A program made the position numbers and the translations under genes. Below, in pieces: positions 25,095 to 35,157 of a DNA stretch of 64,000 bases (its first letter is position 1; each line of letters starts with the position of its first letter). The DNA is from JBMOKT01 sp049323895 (GTDB lineage Bacteria; Bacillota; Peptococcia; Peptococcales; BICA1-8): assembly GCA_049323895.1 (NCBI GenBank), contig JBMOKT010000023.1, positions 186,001 to 250,000 of the forward strand, read 5' to 3'. A model generated the notes under the pieces. The model was given only the letters and a program-made list of their open reading frames with translations. It ran no database searches and was not told the DNA's origin.

Positions 25095-25348
25095 TTTCCT
25101 CTATCCCTTCTAAAACAAACTTTGTTAAGCTTAGGTTAACAAATATTTTTATATTCTTCCGTGAGTAATATCACACTAAGACTTAAAATATGAGACTCAA
25201 TTTAGACAAAAAATCTTTTGAAATATATAAATATAGGATAATATTACATTAAACATAAAACCAAAATAAAATTTTAGAAAGAAAAACCAGAAGAATAAAT
25301 AAAATGCTTTAAAAATATTGTTACTTTTAAATAAGGACTGATAGACCT

Positions 25349-26374
25349 ATGACAAAAAAATCAACCATGATGATTTATATTACTATTTCCCTTCTAGTAT
25401 TAGTAAGCATTAATAGTTTTATGGTATTGTTCTTATCCAAAATAATTAACAAAGATGCGGAGATAATAAACCTTACAGGGGTTATACGGGGCTCTATCCA
25501 AAGGATAGCTAAGCTGGAATTAACAAATAATAATAGCGATTACATAATAATGAATGTTGACCAAATTCTTAGCGATTTTAATACAAAACGAATTAATATG
25601 GGAAATAATAGCTTTTATCAGTCATTACTAACGATTGAAAAAGAGTGGAAAGATTTTAAAGACAATATTCTTATCTATCGGTCTAAACCTAACTTTGTAA
25701 ATCAAAAAAATTTCCTATACAAGAGCGAGCAACTTTGGCTAATGACAAACAGTGCCGTTTTTAATGCCCAAAAAATATCAGAAAAAAGGGTAGGCTATTT
25801 TAACTATATTATCTACTATTTCTTTTTGAATATTTTCTTATTAGCAGCAATCTTCATGCTTATACGAAAATATGTTATAAATAGTTTAGAGTATTCAGTA
25901 AGCCATGACTTTCTTACTGGTATTTATAATAGGAGTTTTTATTATGAATATCTCCTTAAAGAAATTGAAAAATCAAAGCGTTTAGAATATACTTTTTCTT
26001 TAATAATATTAGATATTGACTACTTTAAAATAATTAATGACAAATACGGTCATGATGTAGGGGATCTTATTCTAAAAGAACTATCTCAGGTAATCTCCAA
26101 AAATATTCGTAAGAGTGATATTTTTGCGAGAATAGGTGGAGAAGAATTTGCCTTGATCTTATCTCAAACTAACCAAGATAGTAGTGTAATTTTTGCTGAA
26201 AAAATACGCAAAACTGTTGCTAACAATATTTTCAGCAGAGTAGGTCATTTAACCATCAGCCTTGGTGTAACCCAATTTAGAAAAAATGATACAATTGATG
26301 CGATTTATAAAAGAGCTGACTTGGCACTTTATAAATCAAAACAAAATGGTCGTAATAGAGTGGAGATGGAATAA
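25349..26374 (+). CDS. Membrane-bound diguanylate cyclase (GGDEF)
   Basis: 341 aa. TM1 at about residues 7-29, an extracytoplasmic sensor of ~125 residues rich in helices (PilJ/NIT-like look, VIRGSIQRIAKLEL), TM2 about 150-170, then a GGDEF domain with HDFLTGIYNR, ILDIDYFKIINDKYGHDVGD and the active-site loop ARIGGEEFALIL. Five residues before it RKSD forms an RxxD inhibitory site, so product feedback by c-di-GMP is expected. The RBS is weak and distant (AAGGA). Likely turns an outside signal into c-di-GMP. Confidence 0.88.
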   Translation: MTKKSTMMIYITISLLVLVSINSFMVLFLSKIINKDAEIINLTGVIRGSIQRIAKLELTNNNSDYIIMNVDQILSDFNTKRINMGNNSFYQSLLTIEKEWKDFKDNILIYRSKPNFVNQKNFLYKSEQLWLMTNSAVFNAQKISEKRVGYFNYIIYYFFLNIFLLAAIFMLIRKYVINSLEYSVSHDFLTGIYNRSFYYEYLLKEIEKSKRLEYTFSLIILDIDYFKIINDKYGHDVGDLILKELSQVISKNIRKSDIFARIGGEEFALILSQTNQDSSVIFAEKIRKTVANNIFSRVGHLTISLGVTQFRKNDTIDAIYKRADLALYKSKQNGRNRVEME

Positions 26375-26386
26375 ATTTCCATACCG

Positions 26387-26950
26387 CTACTCTATTCGTG
26401 TAAATCCCCATCCATTCCATTTCCAGTGGGTTATCCTTCTCTCTCCGGGGGTCACATAGCTCCCTTCCACTGCAATTAATTCATTCTCTCCATCCCCGTT
26501 AATATCGGCTATCTCAATATAAAAATTGGGGTTATCCAGATTGGAAGACTGCCAAACCGGTTTGACAGCCCCATCTCTAAGTTTAAAGACAAAGAGGTGA
26601 TTCTTAACGTTCTTATCTTCCTCGGTAATCCAGAAGGGTTTGCTTTCCCCGAAGCTTCCTTCCTTCCAAACTAGCATGTTGAGCTCAGGAACACCATCAT
26701 TATTAATGTCACCCACAAGGAAATAGTCAACCCACCAATTTTCCGGTGACTGCCAGATTGACTGGGTGCCACTCTTTATATTTACTGTACCATTTTTTAA
26801 TAAAATGTCTTCTTTAATTCCATCCTTGTCTAAATCAATACTCTTGTTTTTCGTTAGCTTAAATTCAAAAAAATTGTCGGGTAAAAATGTGTAGCTGAAA
26901 ATAAACAGCATTAATAATAGAGTTCCGAAAAATATTTTACGGCTGTTCAT
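26387..26950 (-). CDS. Membrane-anchored FG-GAP/VCBS-like repeat protein
   Basis: 187 aa. The N-terminal helix (KIFFGTLLLMLFIFSYTFLP) acts as anchor or uncleaved signal. Three Ca-binding-like D-x-[DN]-x-D-G loops are visible: DLDKDGIKED, DINNDGVPEL and DINGDGENEL, spaced as in FG-GAP/VCBS beta-propeller blades. It overlaps the DUF3160 gene by 14 bp and is convergent with the diguanylate cyclase gene. Probably an extracellular companion of the DUF3160 lipoprotein; activity unknown. Confidence 0.75.
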   Translation of the reverse strand: MNSRKIFFGTLLLMLFIFSYTFLPDNFFEFKLTKNKSIDLDKDGIKEDILLKNGTVNIKSGTQSIWQSPENWWVDYFLVGDINNDGVPELNMLVWKEGSFGESKPFWITEEDKNVKNHLFVFKLRDGAVKPVWQSSNLDNPNFYIEIADINGDGENELIAVEGSYVTPGERRITHWKWNGWGFTRIE

Positions 26951-29159
26951 TTGCTATATAATCCTTAGTCCATTCAGCCAATGCAGGTGCCTGACCATTA
27001 TCCAAAAGACTGCGCCACTTTTCATCAGTGAGGCGGTCATTTAAAGGCCATGGGAATTCATAATGGGAATAAACTCCGCCTTTTGTGATTCTTAATTTTC
27101 CTTCCACAGGAACTATAGCATAAATTTCAAAAATATGACCTGTTGCCTCTTCCAGTACTAAGCCTTCAGGGTTTGTTGCCACATCAGCCACCAATGCAGC
27201 AGGGCGATCCATAAGCGCTGAGCGGTGTTCAATCCCTTCATCCTTTAATGCTTCCAGCCAAAAATGCTCAAGCTGCCCTCCATAAGAACGAATCAGTTCA
27301 AATTCCTCATCAGAGGGGAGTATACCCGAGAGTTCTTTTTCGGATATTATCTTTAGTGAAAGTGCAAGCTGTTCCAGTCTCTTCAAGCTTTCTTCATCCT
27401 GGGTATTTAACAGCTCTCTCTGGAGGAGACCTTCCCTTGTCATCTTCACCAAGGACGCCACCCGGGCATAGAGCTCGGGATTGGGTTCTACATAACCACG
27501 GTCATCTCCTATGTCTCCGCCCCCCATCTCTGCATAAACCTGCTTGGCATAAAGAATGGTATCGTGTTTTAATTCAGTCCAGCTTCCCAGAAATGTAGTA
27601 AGTTCCTTTCTCCTCCAGGCGGAATTTCTCATAAATGCAGGGTATCCCTCTCCCTTTTCTTCTATTAAAGGTTGCAGGGAATAAAGCCAGCCCCAGTACA
27701 AATTCTGCGTCCAGGTTTTTTCATCTAACTCCGAAACAAACTTTTGCAATTTTAGCATATTCTCAGGATAGTTTTTGTATTTGGTCTCACCCAGTGAGTC
27801 CAGTATAGAATAGGCTTCTTGTGAGCCAAATGCGGCAGGAATATCCAGAGCCTTGGGAAGCATCCTTCTATGATCTAAATCACCAACTTCACGGTAAACC
27901 AGCCTTTGGAAAATTGCGGCATCCAATGTAAACCTCTGTCCCATAAAACGAAAACCCGTTATTTCTTTTTCTCTGTCGGGATTTATGCTCTCATCAAAAA
28001 TCGGCATAGAATTGATTTTAGGAGGACTTAACTTTCCTGCCTTTTCCCTAAATTCCTGCCACTTATTTTCATCGGTAACAATCATCTCTAAATCAATTTC
28101 AGAACCGTATGTTTCCACAAGGATTTTTCTATATTGCTCATATGTTATATCATCACTTTGACCCACAAAAAATTTCGTGGGTTGATAAATTTTATCCCAG
28201 CTGGAAAGGTTAATATCTTTACTTAAGGCCAGGGTGATTAAAACTGCAGACCTGGTTTCATCTGCGCTTTTCAACCTAAAAGTCAGCCTTCCATACCACA
28301 TCATAGTTTGAAAATAATCCCTCAGAGCATCTGTATCATAATGTCCCCTAGGTATGTACTGGGAATAATCCTCCTGAAGATAATCTGCAATACTTTTTTG
28401 TTGACCAAGATTCATTACTGGAGAAATATCTATCCCCTCATGCTTCTGAATAAGTTTAAGTTCTTTATTCACTTCTTCAGCCACCACATCCGGAATCTGC
28501 AAATCAGGGTTCAAAATCTTACCCGCCACAGCAAAGAAACCCATATTCCTTTTTGCAGCATTTTCCCATTGGGTATCTTTAAGCTCCTGGTATTGTCTTG
28601 CTGATTGAGAAAGCATTGATTCTGTAAGCTTCTTTAGCTCCGGGGAAAGTTTTTCTTTTTCTATTACTCTGAGAAGGTGGGAAAAGAAAAGGTGATAGTT
28701 ATGCATTACTGAGTCTGTGGTAACAAAGCTGGGAACAGGTTCATATCTGTTTATTTCATAAAGGGGAAAGAATTCCCTGTGCTCTGCCGGTACAACAACA
28801 AAACCACTCTCCACTAAAAGCTGTTGTGCCGCAGGTGAAAGGTGAAACATATCTTTATTAATTATATTATTGAGGCCGTTTTCTACGTTATATAGCTCTA
28901 CTGATGGTTTATAGCTTACTCCTATTCCCTCATAGGTGGCAAATTCTGCAGAGATAGTTTCTTGCAAAATAAATTTTCCCTTATCGCCATTGGTACTTTC
29001 TTCAGGTTGTGCGGGTTGACCAGGTTGTACAGGGTTATTTTCTTCCTTTGGAATTTGATTATTATCTTTGGGTTGAGAAGTAGAGCATCCGCTAATAAAA
29101 ATTGTGCCTACTAAAGTAATGATTATAAATAGAAATACTATAAAACCTTTTATCCTCAA
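26937..29159 (-). CDS. DUF3160-family lipoprotein
   Basis: 740 aa. Signal peptide FIVFLFIIITLVGTIFISGC with lipobox ISGC, followed by a Pro/Glu/Gln-rich linker and a long domain with VPSFVTTDSVMHNYHLFFSH, GSWTELKHDTILYAKQ and YVEPNPELYARV, which I recognise as DUF3160 (an all-helical domain found in secreted bacterial and archaeal proteins). No established function. It is transcribed with the FG-GAP protein that it overlaps, so the two likely act together at the cell surface. Confidence 0.8.
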   Translation of the reverse strand: MRIKGFIVFLFIIITLVGTIFISGCSTSQPKDNNQIPKEENNPVQPGQPAQPEESTNGDKGKFILQETISAEFATYEGIGVSYKPSVELYNVENGLNNIINKDMFHLSPAAQQLLVESGFVVVPAEHREFFPLYEINRYEPVPSFVTTDSVMHNYHLFFSHLLRVIEKEKLSPELKKLTESMLSQSARQYQELKDTQWENAAKRNMGFFAVAGKILNPDLQIPDVVAEEVNKELKLIQKHEGIDISPVMNLGQQKSIADYLQEDYSQYIPRGHYDTDALRDYFQTMMWYGRLTFRLKSADETRSAVLITLALSKDINLSSWDKIYQPTKFFVGQSDDITYEQYRKILVETYGSEIDLEMIVTDENKWQEFREKAGKLSPPKINSMPIFDESINPDREKEITGFRFMGQRFTLDAAIFQRLVYREVGDLDHRRMLPKALDIPAAFGSQEAYSILDSLGETKYKNYPENMLKLQKFVSELDEKTWTQNLYWGWLYSLQPLIEEKGEGYPAFMRNSAWRRKELTTFLGSWTELKHDTILYAKQVYAEMGGGDIGDDRGYVEPNPELYARVASLVKMTREGLLQRELLNTQDEESLKRLEQLALSLKIISEKELSGILPSDEEFELIRSYGGQLEHFWLEALKDEGIEHRSALMDRPAALVADVATNPEGLVLEEATGHIFEIYAIVPVEGKLRITKGGVYSHYEFPWPLNDRLTDEKWRSLLDNGQAPALAEWTKDYIANEQP

Positions 29160-29252
29160 GTTAATTCCCCTCCGTCAAATTAATATATATTGAAAAATTT
29201 TCGCCGAACAACCACGCTGCATTAATAAAAAAGCTACTGACATTACATAGAC

Positions 29253-29426
29253 TTAATATTCCAATTTTTGTTCCAATTTCCTGCCAATAGTTAACCAAAT
29301 AATTCTATTTAATCCTGAATGGTTTTTGAAATTAAATTGGGGTCTACCAAAAGTAGACCCCAATTTTTCTTGGGATGTAGTTGTCAGTTTTGATATGCCT
29401 TTCACCATTTTATTTACGATATTCAT
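29253..29426 (-). CDS. Possible small protein (57 aa)
   Basis: ATG 29426 has an excellent AAAGGGAGG site 7 nt upstream. The predicted product begins MNIVNKMVKGISKLTTTSQE, is basic, and ends LEQKLEY. The frame reads through a terminator-like hairpin at 29334-29366, which argues against full-length translation. It may instead be a leader or a decayed gene. No homologue recognised. Confidence 0.3.
   Translation of the reverse strand: MNIVNKMVKGISKLTTTSQEKLGSTFGRPQFNFKNHSGLNRIIWLTIGRKLEQKLEY
29334..29371 (-). terminator. Strong hairpin, probable terminator
   Basis: A 14-bp perfect stem AAATTGGGGTCTAC/GTAGACCCCAATTT (29334-29347 and 29353-29366), flanked by T-rich sequence on the plus strand (TTTTTCTT) and AATTTAAT on the minus strand. 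It separates the 29513-29959 membrane gene from the DUF3160 gene. Confidence 0.65.
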
Positions 29427-29512
29427 TTTTCAACCTCCCTTTAGTTGATTGTCTATATTTTTCCTTATACAGGAGGTATATGTAACCGAGTACAATAGCA
29501 TTAGATTATTTG

Positions 29513-29959
29513 CTAATTTAGCTTTACACTAAACCAATACAGTGTTTTAGCTAAAACTAACCCATAAATAATAGAACCTAAAAAGTCCGAAGCGGCTGTA
29601 TCAAGATGCAACGGTATAGTCGCTTCTACTTTAAATAATAGAGAAATACCATAAAGTAAAAACCACGTAAACGACCCAAAAATTGCACCTTTTAATAGAT
29701 AATTAACACTATTTACCAGGGTAATTAAATATGCAAAAATAATCCCTAGCACTCCAGAAAAAATGATTTGTGCAAGCAAAGCAAAAACTGTTTCGGGTAT
29801 ATTCCCAGGTTTAACACCATAAATCATGATTGCTGCCCAGTCAATAAACCTTAGTTCAGAAATGCCAAGATAAAATGAAATTAAATCAAATATATTCATA
29901 GGTATCCCGCCAAATATTCCAGCCAAAAATCCTCTTGTTAATCTATCTCGTAAATTCAT
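29513..29959 (-). CDS. Four-helix ~150-aa membrane protein, paralogue family member A
   Basis: 148 aa from ATG 29959, chosen because TGGAG lies 7 nt upstream and a second ATG at 29971 has no such site. Four hydrophobic helices; the first contains RGFLAGIFGGIPMNIFDLIS, the second starts after PETVFALLAQIIFSGVLGI. It resembles the protein at 58424-58873 (SGFIAGIVAALAMNIVDWLG, FTQIEQIVFSGFLGI) closely and those at 56592 and 57395 more distantly. Uncharacterised; stand-alone here. Confidence 0.75.
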   Translation of the reverse strand: MNLRDRLTRGFLAGIFGGIPMNIFDLISFYLGISELRFIDWAAIMIYGVKPGNIPETVFALLAQIIFSGVLGIIFAYLITLVNSVNYLLKGAIFGSFTWFLLYGISLLFKVEATIPLHLDTAASDFLGSIIYGLVLAKTLYWFSVKLN

Positions 29960-30221
29960 TTTCAACTCCATACTTACTTTAGTTTTAAATATAGTCTCTC
30001 TATTTCAGTTTAATATTAGTCATGTTCATTCATAAAAAGAAGATAAAAAGGTTTGGGGTCTCTTCAAATGTAGTTAAAAAAGTGTCAAAAATCTTGCTAC
30101 TACAGAAATAATATTTATAATTTTTAATAATTATTTGAATTAAGCATATCCTTATGAAAATATTCCAAGATTTTAGCAGGAAAAAATTAAATATTTGTTG
30201 TATAAATATTATATGGATTAT

Positions 30222-30239
30222 TGTTCGTACATCCGTACC
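30222..30239 (-). promoter_or_regulatory. Operator copy 1 (TGTACG-N6-CGTACA family), DegT promoter
   Basis: The minus strand reads GGTACGGATGTACGAACA, matching the motif found four more times between 33221 and 37061. It lies 84-101 bp upstream of the DegT-type aminotransferase start and would place that gene under the GntR/HutC regulator at 37128-37850. Confidence 0.6.
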
Positions 30240-30322
30240 TTATTTGGTCTTTTATTAATTGCTAACTATGCTGAAAGCTTTAATTCTCTCGTATAAAAAA
30301 TATTGAAAGGATTAGATTTAAA

Positions 30323-31537
30323 ATGACTACTGAATCTAAAAAAATAATTACATTTACCAAAGAGTTTACTCAGCAGGAGTCCGTTCCAATATCTGGCATT
30401 AAACGTGCAGTTGAAATATTAGAATCCGGTCGGCTGCACAGATATAACACTGCTAAAGGGGAAGTATCCGATGTCTCCATATTAGAAAAGGAGTTTGCTG
30501 ATTATGTAGGTGTAAATTACTGCGTCGGTCTCTCTTCTTGCGGTAGTGCTATTTATATTGCTCTCAAGAGTGTAGGAGTAATGCCAGGGGACAAAGTCTT
30601 ATGCAATTCCTTTACTTTGGCTCCGGTACCAGGGGCTATAGAAAACGCTGGTGCACACCCAGTGTTTGTAGAAATAAATGAAGACTACGTAACTGATTTA
30701 GATGACTTAGAGTGCAAAGCTGCCCAATCAGGTGCAAAATATCTGCTTTTATCTCACATGCGTGGTCACGTAGTTGATATGGATATTGTGGTAAATATCT
30801 GCAGTCGCCATGGTATAACAATGATTGAGGATTGTGCTCATACTATGGGCTGCCGTTGGGGTGGTAAATTTACAGGTACCTTTGGAAAAGTAGGATGCTA
30901 TTCAACTCAAACTTACAAGCACATAAATTCCGGTGAAGGAGGACTCTTAGTAACCAACGATGACGATGTCATTGCCAAGGCAATTCTTTATTCCGGGTCG
31001 TATATGCTATATAATCAGCATATTTCTAGACCTTCCTTAGAGGTTTTTGAACGACATAAAAAATTTATTCCTAATTTTAGTTTACGAATGTCAAACCTTG
31101 CAGCTGCCTTAATACGGTCACAGTTAACTGAGCTAGAAGTGCAATGCAGACGCTGGAATGATCGCTATTACTTGCTGGAGGCAGAACTTTCCGATACACC
31201 CCACATCCGCATTCCTAAGAGACCAAAGAAGGAAAGTTTTGTTGGCTCTTCCTTTCAATTCTCTCTTTTTGATACTGACCTTATATCAGTAGAGCTTTTT
31301 GTAAACACATGCGCTGAGAGAGGAGTTGAAATCAAATGGTTCGGAAATAAAGAACCAATAGGATTTACCAGTACATGGGAGAGTTGGCAGTATGTTAAAG
31401 ACTATCAGACTCTTCCTAACACAAGAAAAGTCTTGGATTTTATGTGTGATTTTCGAATACCGCTCACATTTAGTCTTGAGGATTGTAAAACTATTTCCTC
31501 TGTAATAAGGCAGGTTGCAGCAGAAATTTTTTTATGA
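30323..31537 (+). CDS. DegT/DnrJ/EryC1/StrS-type PLP aminotransferase
   Basis: 404 aa. Fold type I PLP enzyme with ISGIKRAVEILESGRLHRYN near the N-terminus, CVGLSSCGSAIYIALKSVG (cofactor phosphate region), EDCAHTMG (the Asp that contacts the pyridine N) and CYSTQTYKHINSGEGG, which holds the Schiff-base Lys. Relatives usually aminate keto-sugars, yet no nucleotide-sugar genes are near. The shared operator at 30222 suggests co-regulation with the Tpa-like aminotransferase and the TRAP transporter. It may act on an amine-derived substrate or supply an alternative acceptor. ATG 30323 has GAAAGGATT upstream. Confidence 0.85.
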   Translation: MTTESKKIITFTKEFTQQESVPISGIKRAVEILESGRLHRYNTAKGEVSDVSILEKEFADYVGVNYCVGLSSCGSAIYIALKSVGVMPGDKVLCNSFTLAPVPGAIENAGAHPVFVEINEDYVTDLDDLECKAAQSGAKYLLLSHMRGHVVDMDIVVNICSRHGITMIEDCAHTMGCRWGGKFTGTFGKVGCYSTQTYKHINSGEGGLLVTNDDDVIAKAILYSGSYMLYNQHISRPSLEVFERHKKFIPNFSLRMSNLAAALIRSQLTELEVQCRRWNDRYYLLEAELSDTPHIRIPKRPKKESFVGSSFQFSLFDTDLISVELFVNTCAERGVEIKWFGNKEPIGFTSTWESWQYVKDYQTLPNTRKVLDFMCDFRIPLTFSLEDCKTISSVIRQVAAEIFL

Positions 31538-31719
31538 TGTACACGAGTTTTGCTAACTTATTAACAGTAGAAATAAATGTCAAATAGAAAAAGTTATACT
31601 TTCTTAATAAGTAAAAAAAGGACCCCTGTGGCCCCTTTTACTATTTGACATTTAAAACTTTATTACCTTATATAATTGATAAAATATATACATAATCTCA
31701 GCGAAAATATTTTTTTAAA

Positions 31720-33126
31720 TTATACTGTTACAGACTTCTTATACACACCATTTACTTTCTCAATAGCTACCCGTATCGAAGCTATAACTTTATCTGCTTC
31801 TTCTTTTGAAATCACTAAAGGAGGAGCTAAAAAAATAACATTATTTTGGTTAATCATAGCCCTGGTCATCTTCCCAACTAATACTCCCTGTTTATTAATT
31901 TCGGTAATTAATTGGGAAACTATTTTTTCACTGGCAGGTATTTTGCTTGTTTTATCTTCTATTAATTCAATACCAATAATCAAACCTTTTCCACGAACTT
32001 CACCAACAATTGAAAAGTTTTCAAATTCTTTCATATTGCTTAGTAAGTAATTCCCCATCTTTTCGCTATTGCAGACAAGATTCTCCCCTTCAATAATATT
32101 TATATTTTCCAATGCCCCTGCTGCCATAGCAGCAGAACCAGGAAAAGTGCTAATGTCTCTAAAATATCCCATCTTATCCGACTCACCGGTGATAAACTGA
32201 TCAAAAAGATACTGTTTAGCAACAAATGCTGATAAAGGAACATATCCACTGGTAAATCCTTTAGCAATTGTAACTATATCGGGTTTTACATCAAAATGAT
32301 AATGACCAAACATTTTTCCTGTTCTCCCAAATCCGTTAACTACTTCATCCATTATCATTAATATTTCATATTTATTACATATTTCTTGAATGATCTTAAA
32401 ATACTCATCGGGTGGGACAAGTATACCACCACCGGAAGTAATTGGCTCTAAAATTACTGCTCCTACTGTATCTTCTCCCTCTTTTTTAATGATGTTTTCC
32501 AACTCCGTAGCACAATCTATATCACAATCAGGATATCTCTTGTTAAAAGGACATCTATAACAATAACAAGGTGACATTTCTAAAAAACCTGGTACCAAAG
32601 GTTCAAATCCCATCTTTCTCTCTGGCTGACCTGTTGCGGATAAAGCAGCAAATGTGCCTCCGTGATAATCTCGTAGGCGAGAAACAATTTTGTATTTATC
32701 CTTATTTTTGTATTTCAAACGAAAATATTGTCTTACCATTTTAAATGCTTTTTCATTAGCTTCTGACCCAGTGTTTGTATAAAAAACTTTTTGAAACTCG
32801 GGCAGTATTGATATTATTTTTTTTGCTAAAGTTAATGACGCAGGGTTACCCGCCGTTGGAGCAAAAAAACTTAATTTTTCCATTTGTTCACTTACCCTAT
32901 CAGCAATTGTTTTTCGTCCATAACCAACATTAACTGCCCAAACTCCTCCTGCCGACGCATCAATATATTCTCTACCATGAATATCTTTAACAATACATCC
33001 CTTTCCTTCTACTATTATTTGAGGGACTTCATGCTGGAATTTGACATGATTCGTAATATGATGCCATAAATATTTTCTATCAATATCAACTAGCTCCATA
33101 TCAGACAGCGGTATTTTTTTTTGCAT
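31720..33126 (-). CDS. Class III PLP aminotransferase, taurine:pyruvate aminotransferase-like
   Basis: 468 aa from ATG 33126 (AAAGGAATT upstream; the TTG three codons earlier overlaps that site). Features: GREYIDASAGGVWAVNVGYG, YTNTGSEANEKAFKMVRQYF, LILEPI-type ILEPITSGGG, MIMDEVVNGFGRTGKMFG and the PLP Lys in IAKGFTSGYVPLSA. The Cys-rich CYCYRCPFNKRYPDCDIDC insert resembles taurine:pyruvate (Tpa) and related omega-amino-acid:pyruvate aminotransferases. Beside a TRAP transporter and GntR it suggests import and deamination of taurine or a related omega-amine. No sulfoacetaldehyde-processing gene is in the window, so the substrate stays open. An operator lies 95 bp upstream. Confidence 0.85.
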   Translation of the reverse strand: MQKKIPLSDMELVDIDRKYLWHHITNHVKFQHEVPQIIVEGKGCIVKDIHGREYIDASAGGVWAVNVGYGRKTIADRVSEQMEKLSFFAPTAGNPASLTLAKKIISILPEFQKVFYTNTGSEANEKAFKMVRQYFRLKYKNKDKYKIVSRLRDYHGGTFAALSATGQPERKMGFEPLVPGFLEMSPCYCYRCPFNKRYPDCDIDCATELENIIKKEGEDTVGAVILEPITSGGGILVPPDEYFKIIQEICNKYEILMIMDEVVNGFGRTGKMFGHYHFDVKPDIVTIAKGFTSGYVPLSAFVAKQYLFDQFITGESDKMGYFRDISTFPGSAAMAAGALENINIIEGENLVCNSEKMGNYLLSNMKEFENFSIVGEVRGKGLIIGIELIEDKTSKIPASEKIVSQLITEINKQGVLVGKMTRAMINQNNVIFLAPPLVISKEEADKVIASIRVAIEKVNGVYKKSVTV

Positions 33127-33220
33127 AGAACCCAATTCCTTTCAAATTTGTTTTTATTAAACATATATTAAATATTGCTGTAATTATAACAATTAACTTT
33201 TATAGCTTAATACTAATTAA

Positions 33221-33238
33221 TGTACGCATGTTCGTACA
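33221..33238 (+). promoter_or_regulatory. Operator copy 2 (TGTACG-N6-CGTACA)
   Basis: TGTACGCATGTTCGTACA: perfect 6-bp half-sites around CATGTT. This is the best copy of the five. It sits between the TRAP large permease stop and the Tpa-like aminotransferase start, giving that aminotransferase its own regulated promoter. Confidence 0.75.
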
Positions 33239-33300
33239 TATTTAAGTAGTATATGAATAACCATATGATTTTTTGACTTATTTTTATGCATTTTACCAAG

Positions 33301-34599
33301 TTACTTTACTACGTAGCCTAATAGCAACTTAGGAAGGAATAGAACTACCTCGGGAAAAAATATTATTATTATTGTTGCTACCATTATTACTAACATAAAT
33401 GGCAAGACTGCTTTGGCCGCTTCTTCTAGACTTATGTTTCCGACACTCATTGCTACAAAAAGATTCACACCCAAAGGAGGTGTTAACATTGCAATTTGAT
33501 TGGTCATGACCATCATAATTCCTAAATGTATAGGATCAATACCAACCTGCCGGGCAAGGGGTACAAGAATGGGAGTAACAACAGCCATCGTAGCTAATTC
33601 TTCCATAAACATTCCTAAAATAAAAAGAAACCCAGCAATCATTAATAATATTACCTGTGGATCAGTACTCACAGACATACTCCACTTAGCAAGATTCTGT
33701 GGAACTTGATACATAGTAAGAAAACGTGCAAATAATTGAGTTACTCCTATTACCATTAACACCATTCCTGAGGTTTCAGCAGCACTAATAAATGAATCCC
33801 ATAACAAATTTAAATTTCTTAATTTTTTTGTTATAAAAAAGCCTACCAGTAATGAATACAATACAGCCACAACTGATGCTTCAACTGGAGTAAATATTCC
33901 TGCATAGATACCTCCAAGTATAACTATAGGTGCACCAAGGGACCATTTGTTTTTCCAAAGTATTTTAATAAACTCATCAACTGTATAAGATCTTTCAGAA
34001 CCTTTATAGCCTCGTTTTCGTGCAATAAAGTATGCTGTCATTATTAGCATTGCTCCAACTAAAAATCCAGGAAGAAAACCTGCCATAAAAAGTCCTGTAA
34101 CAGATACATTTCCAATAACCCCATAAACTATCATCGGGTTACTCGGAGGAATTAGAATTCCCATAGTACCACCCGTCGCGCAAATGCCAGCTGCATAATC
34201 CTTTTCATAACCTTCCTTTATCATTGCAGGTATCATTAAAGTACCCATTGTAGCTGCAGTTGCAGGTCCTGAGCCAATAAGTGCTGCTAAAAACATACAA
34301 CCCATAATGGTTACTATCCCCAGTCCACCTCTCACTCTTCCCACTATTGCTTGCATTGTTTCTACAATCTGCAATGCCATATCAGCTCTTTGCATTAAAG
34401 CTCCTGCAAAAATAAAAGCAGGTATTGCTAATAGAGGAAACATTTCAGCCATTTTAAAAAGATCCAGAGGAATAATTGTAAGAGGAATATCTGTCATAGT
34501 AAGAACAATAAATGCAGACATACCCAGAGAAACAAATATAGGGACTCCTAGTAATAGACAAGAAAATAGAATTATCCAAATTAACATTTCAACTTGCAT
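33301..34599 (-). CDS. dctM: TRAP transporter large permease DctM
   Basis: 432 aa, about 12 helices. Canonical DctM sequence: GVPIFVSLGMSAFIVL, GRVRGGLGIVTIMGCMFLAA, GSGPATAATMGTLMIPAMIKEGY, GILIPPSNPMIVYGVIG, and FLFILGMFMEELATMAVVTPIL. It is the channel subunit of a Na+-driven importer with the DctQ and DctP proteins encoded just upstream, and it overlaps dctQ by 11 bp. Substrate is likely the amine or amino acid used by the neighbouring aminotransferases. Confidence 0.93.
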   Translation of the reverse strand: MQVEMLIWIILFSCLLLGVPIFVSLGMSAFIVLTMTDIPLTIIPLDLFKMAEMFPLLAIPAFIFAGALMQRADMALQIVETMQAIVGRVRGGLGIVTIMGCMFLAALIGSGPATAATMGTLMIPAMIKEGYEKDYAAGICATGGTMGILIPPSNPMIVYGVIGNVSVTGLFMAGFLPGFLVGAMLIMTAYFIARKRGYKGSERSYTVDEFIKILWKNKWSLGAPIVILGGIYAGIFTPVEASVVAVLYSLLVGFFITKKLRNLNLLWDSFISAAETSGMVLMVIGVTQLFARFLTMYQVPQNLAKWSMSVSTDPQVILLMIAGFLFILGMFMEELATMAVVTPILVPLARQVGIDPIHLGIMMVMTNQIAMLTPPLGVNLFVAMSVGNISLEEAAKAVLPFMLVIMVATIIIIFFPEVVLFLPKLLLGYVVK

Positions 34600-35092
34600 T
34601 AAGATTTCCTCCTTCCTTCTTTGCCTTGAAATAATCTAGATAGTAGTTTTGTAATATTCTTACAGTCATAAGGAAAAATGAAAGAGGAACTATTATGAAT
34701 ATATATTTAATGTCCCATCCAAGTACAGGGGATATATATTTATTTTTACCCATACTAATAAAGACTTCTAAGCCTTTATATATTACAACGCAATTAAATA
34801 CTAACCATATTAAATCACTTGACCACGTGAATAATTTACGAATCTTTGCCGGCAACGGTTTAAATTGCGCAGTGACACGAATATGAGTTTTATTCTTGGT
34901 AGATAAGATGGTTGCAAAATATACCAAAAATAAGAAAGCATATCTTGAAATTTCTTCCGACCAAGGCAAAGATTTACCTACGAAATACCGGAAATACACT
35001 TGTAACAAAAGACTAATAACCATTGTTGACATAAATACTACACAAAAAAATTCTTCAAAATTTTTAATAAACCATGATATGCTTTTCTTCAT
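34589..35092 (-). CDS. dctQ: TRAP transporter small permease DctQ
   Basis: 167 aa, four helices, with FCVVFMSTMVISLLLQVYFR, the conserved PWSEEISRYAFLFLVYF segment and TKNKTHIRVT that mark DctQ. It pairs with the DctM whose gene it overlaps. GGGGG lies 10 nt before ATG. Confidence 0.9.
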   Translation of the reverse strand: MKKSISWFIKNFEEFFCVVFMSTMVISLLLQVYFRYFVGKSLPWSEEISRYAFLFLVYFATILSTKNKTHIRVTAQFKPLPAKIRKLFTWSSDLIWLVFNCVVIYKGLEVFISMGKNKYISPVLGWDIKYIFIIVPLSFFLMTVRILQNYYLDYFKAKKEGGNLNAS

Positions 35093-35157
35093 TTATAGAA
35101 AACCCCCATTTATAATTTTACATTTTTTTCACAAATAAAAAAAATAAGGGGAAGTAA

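Noticed and set aside
31600..31650. Possible terminator GGACCCCTGTGGCCCC after the DegT gene
   Set aside because: The arms pair poorly (mismatch and bulge) and the T-run is short, so it is not listed as a feature.
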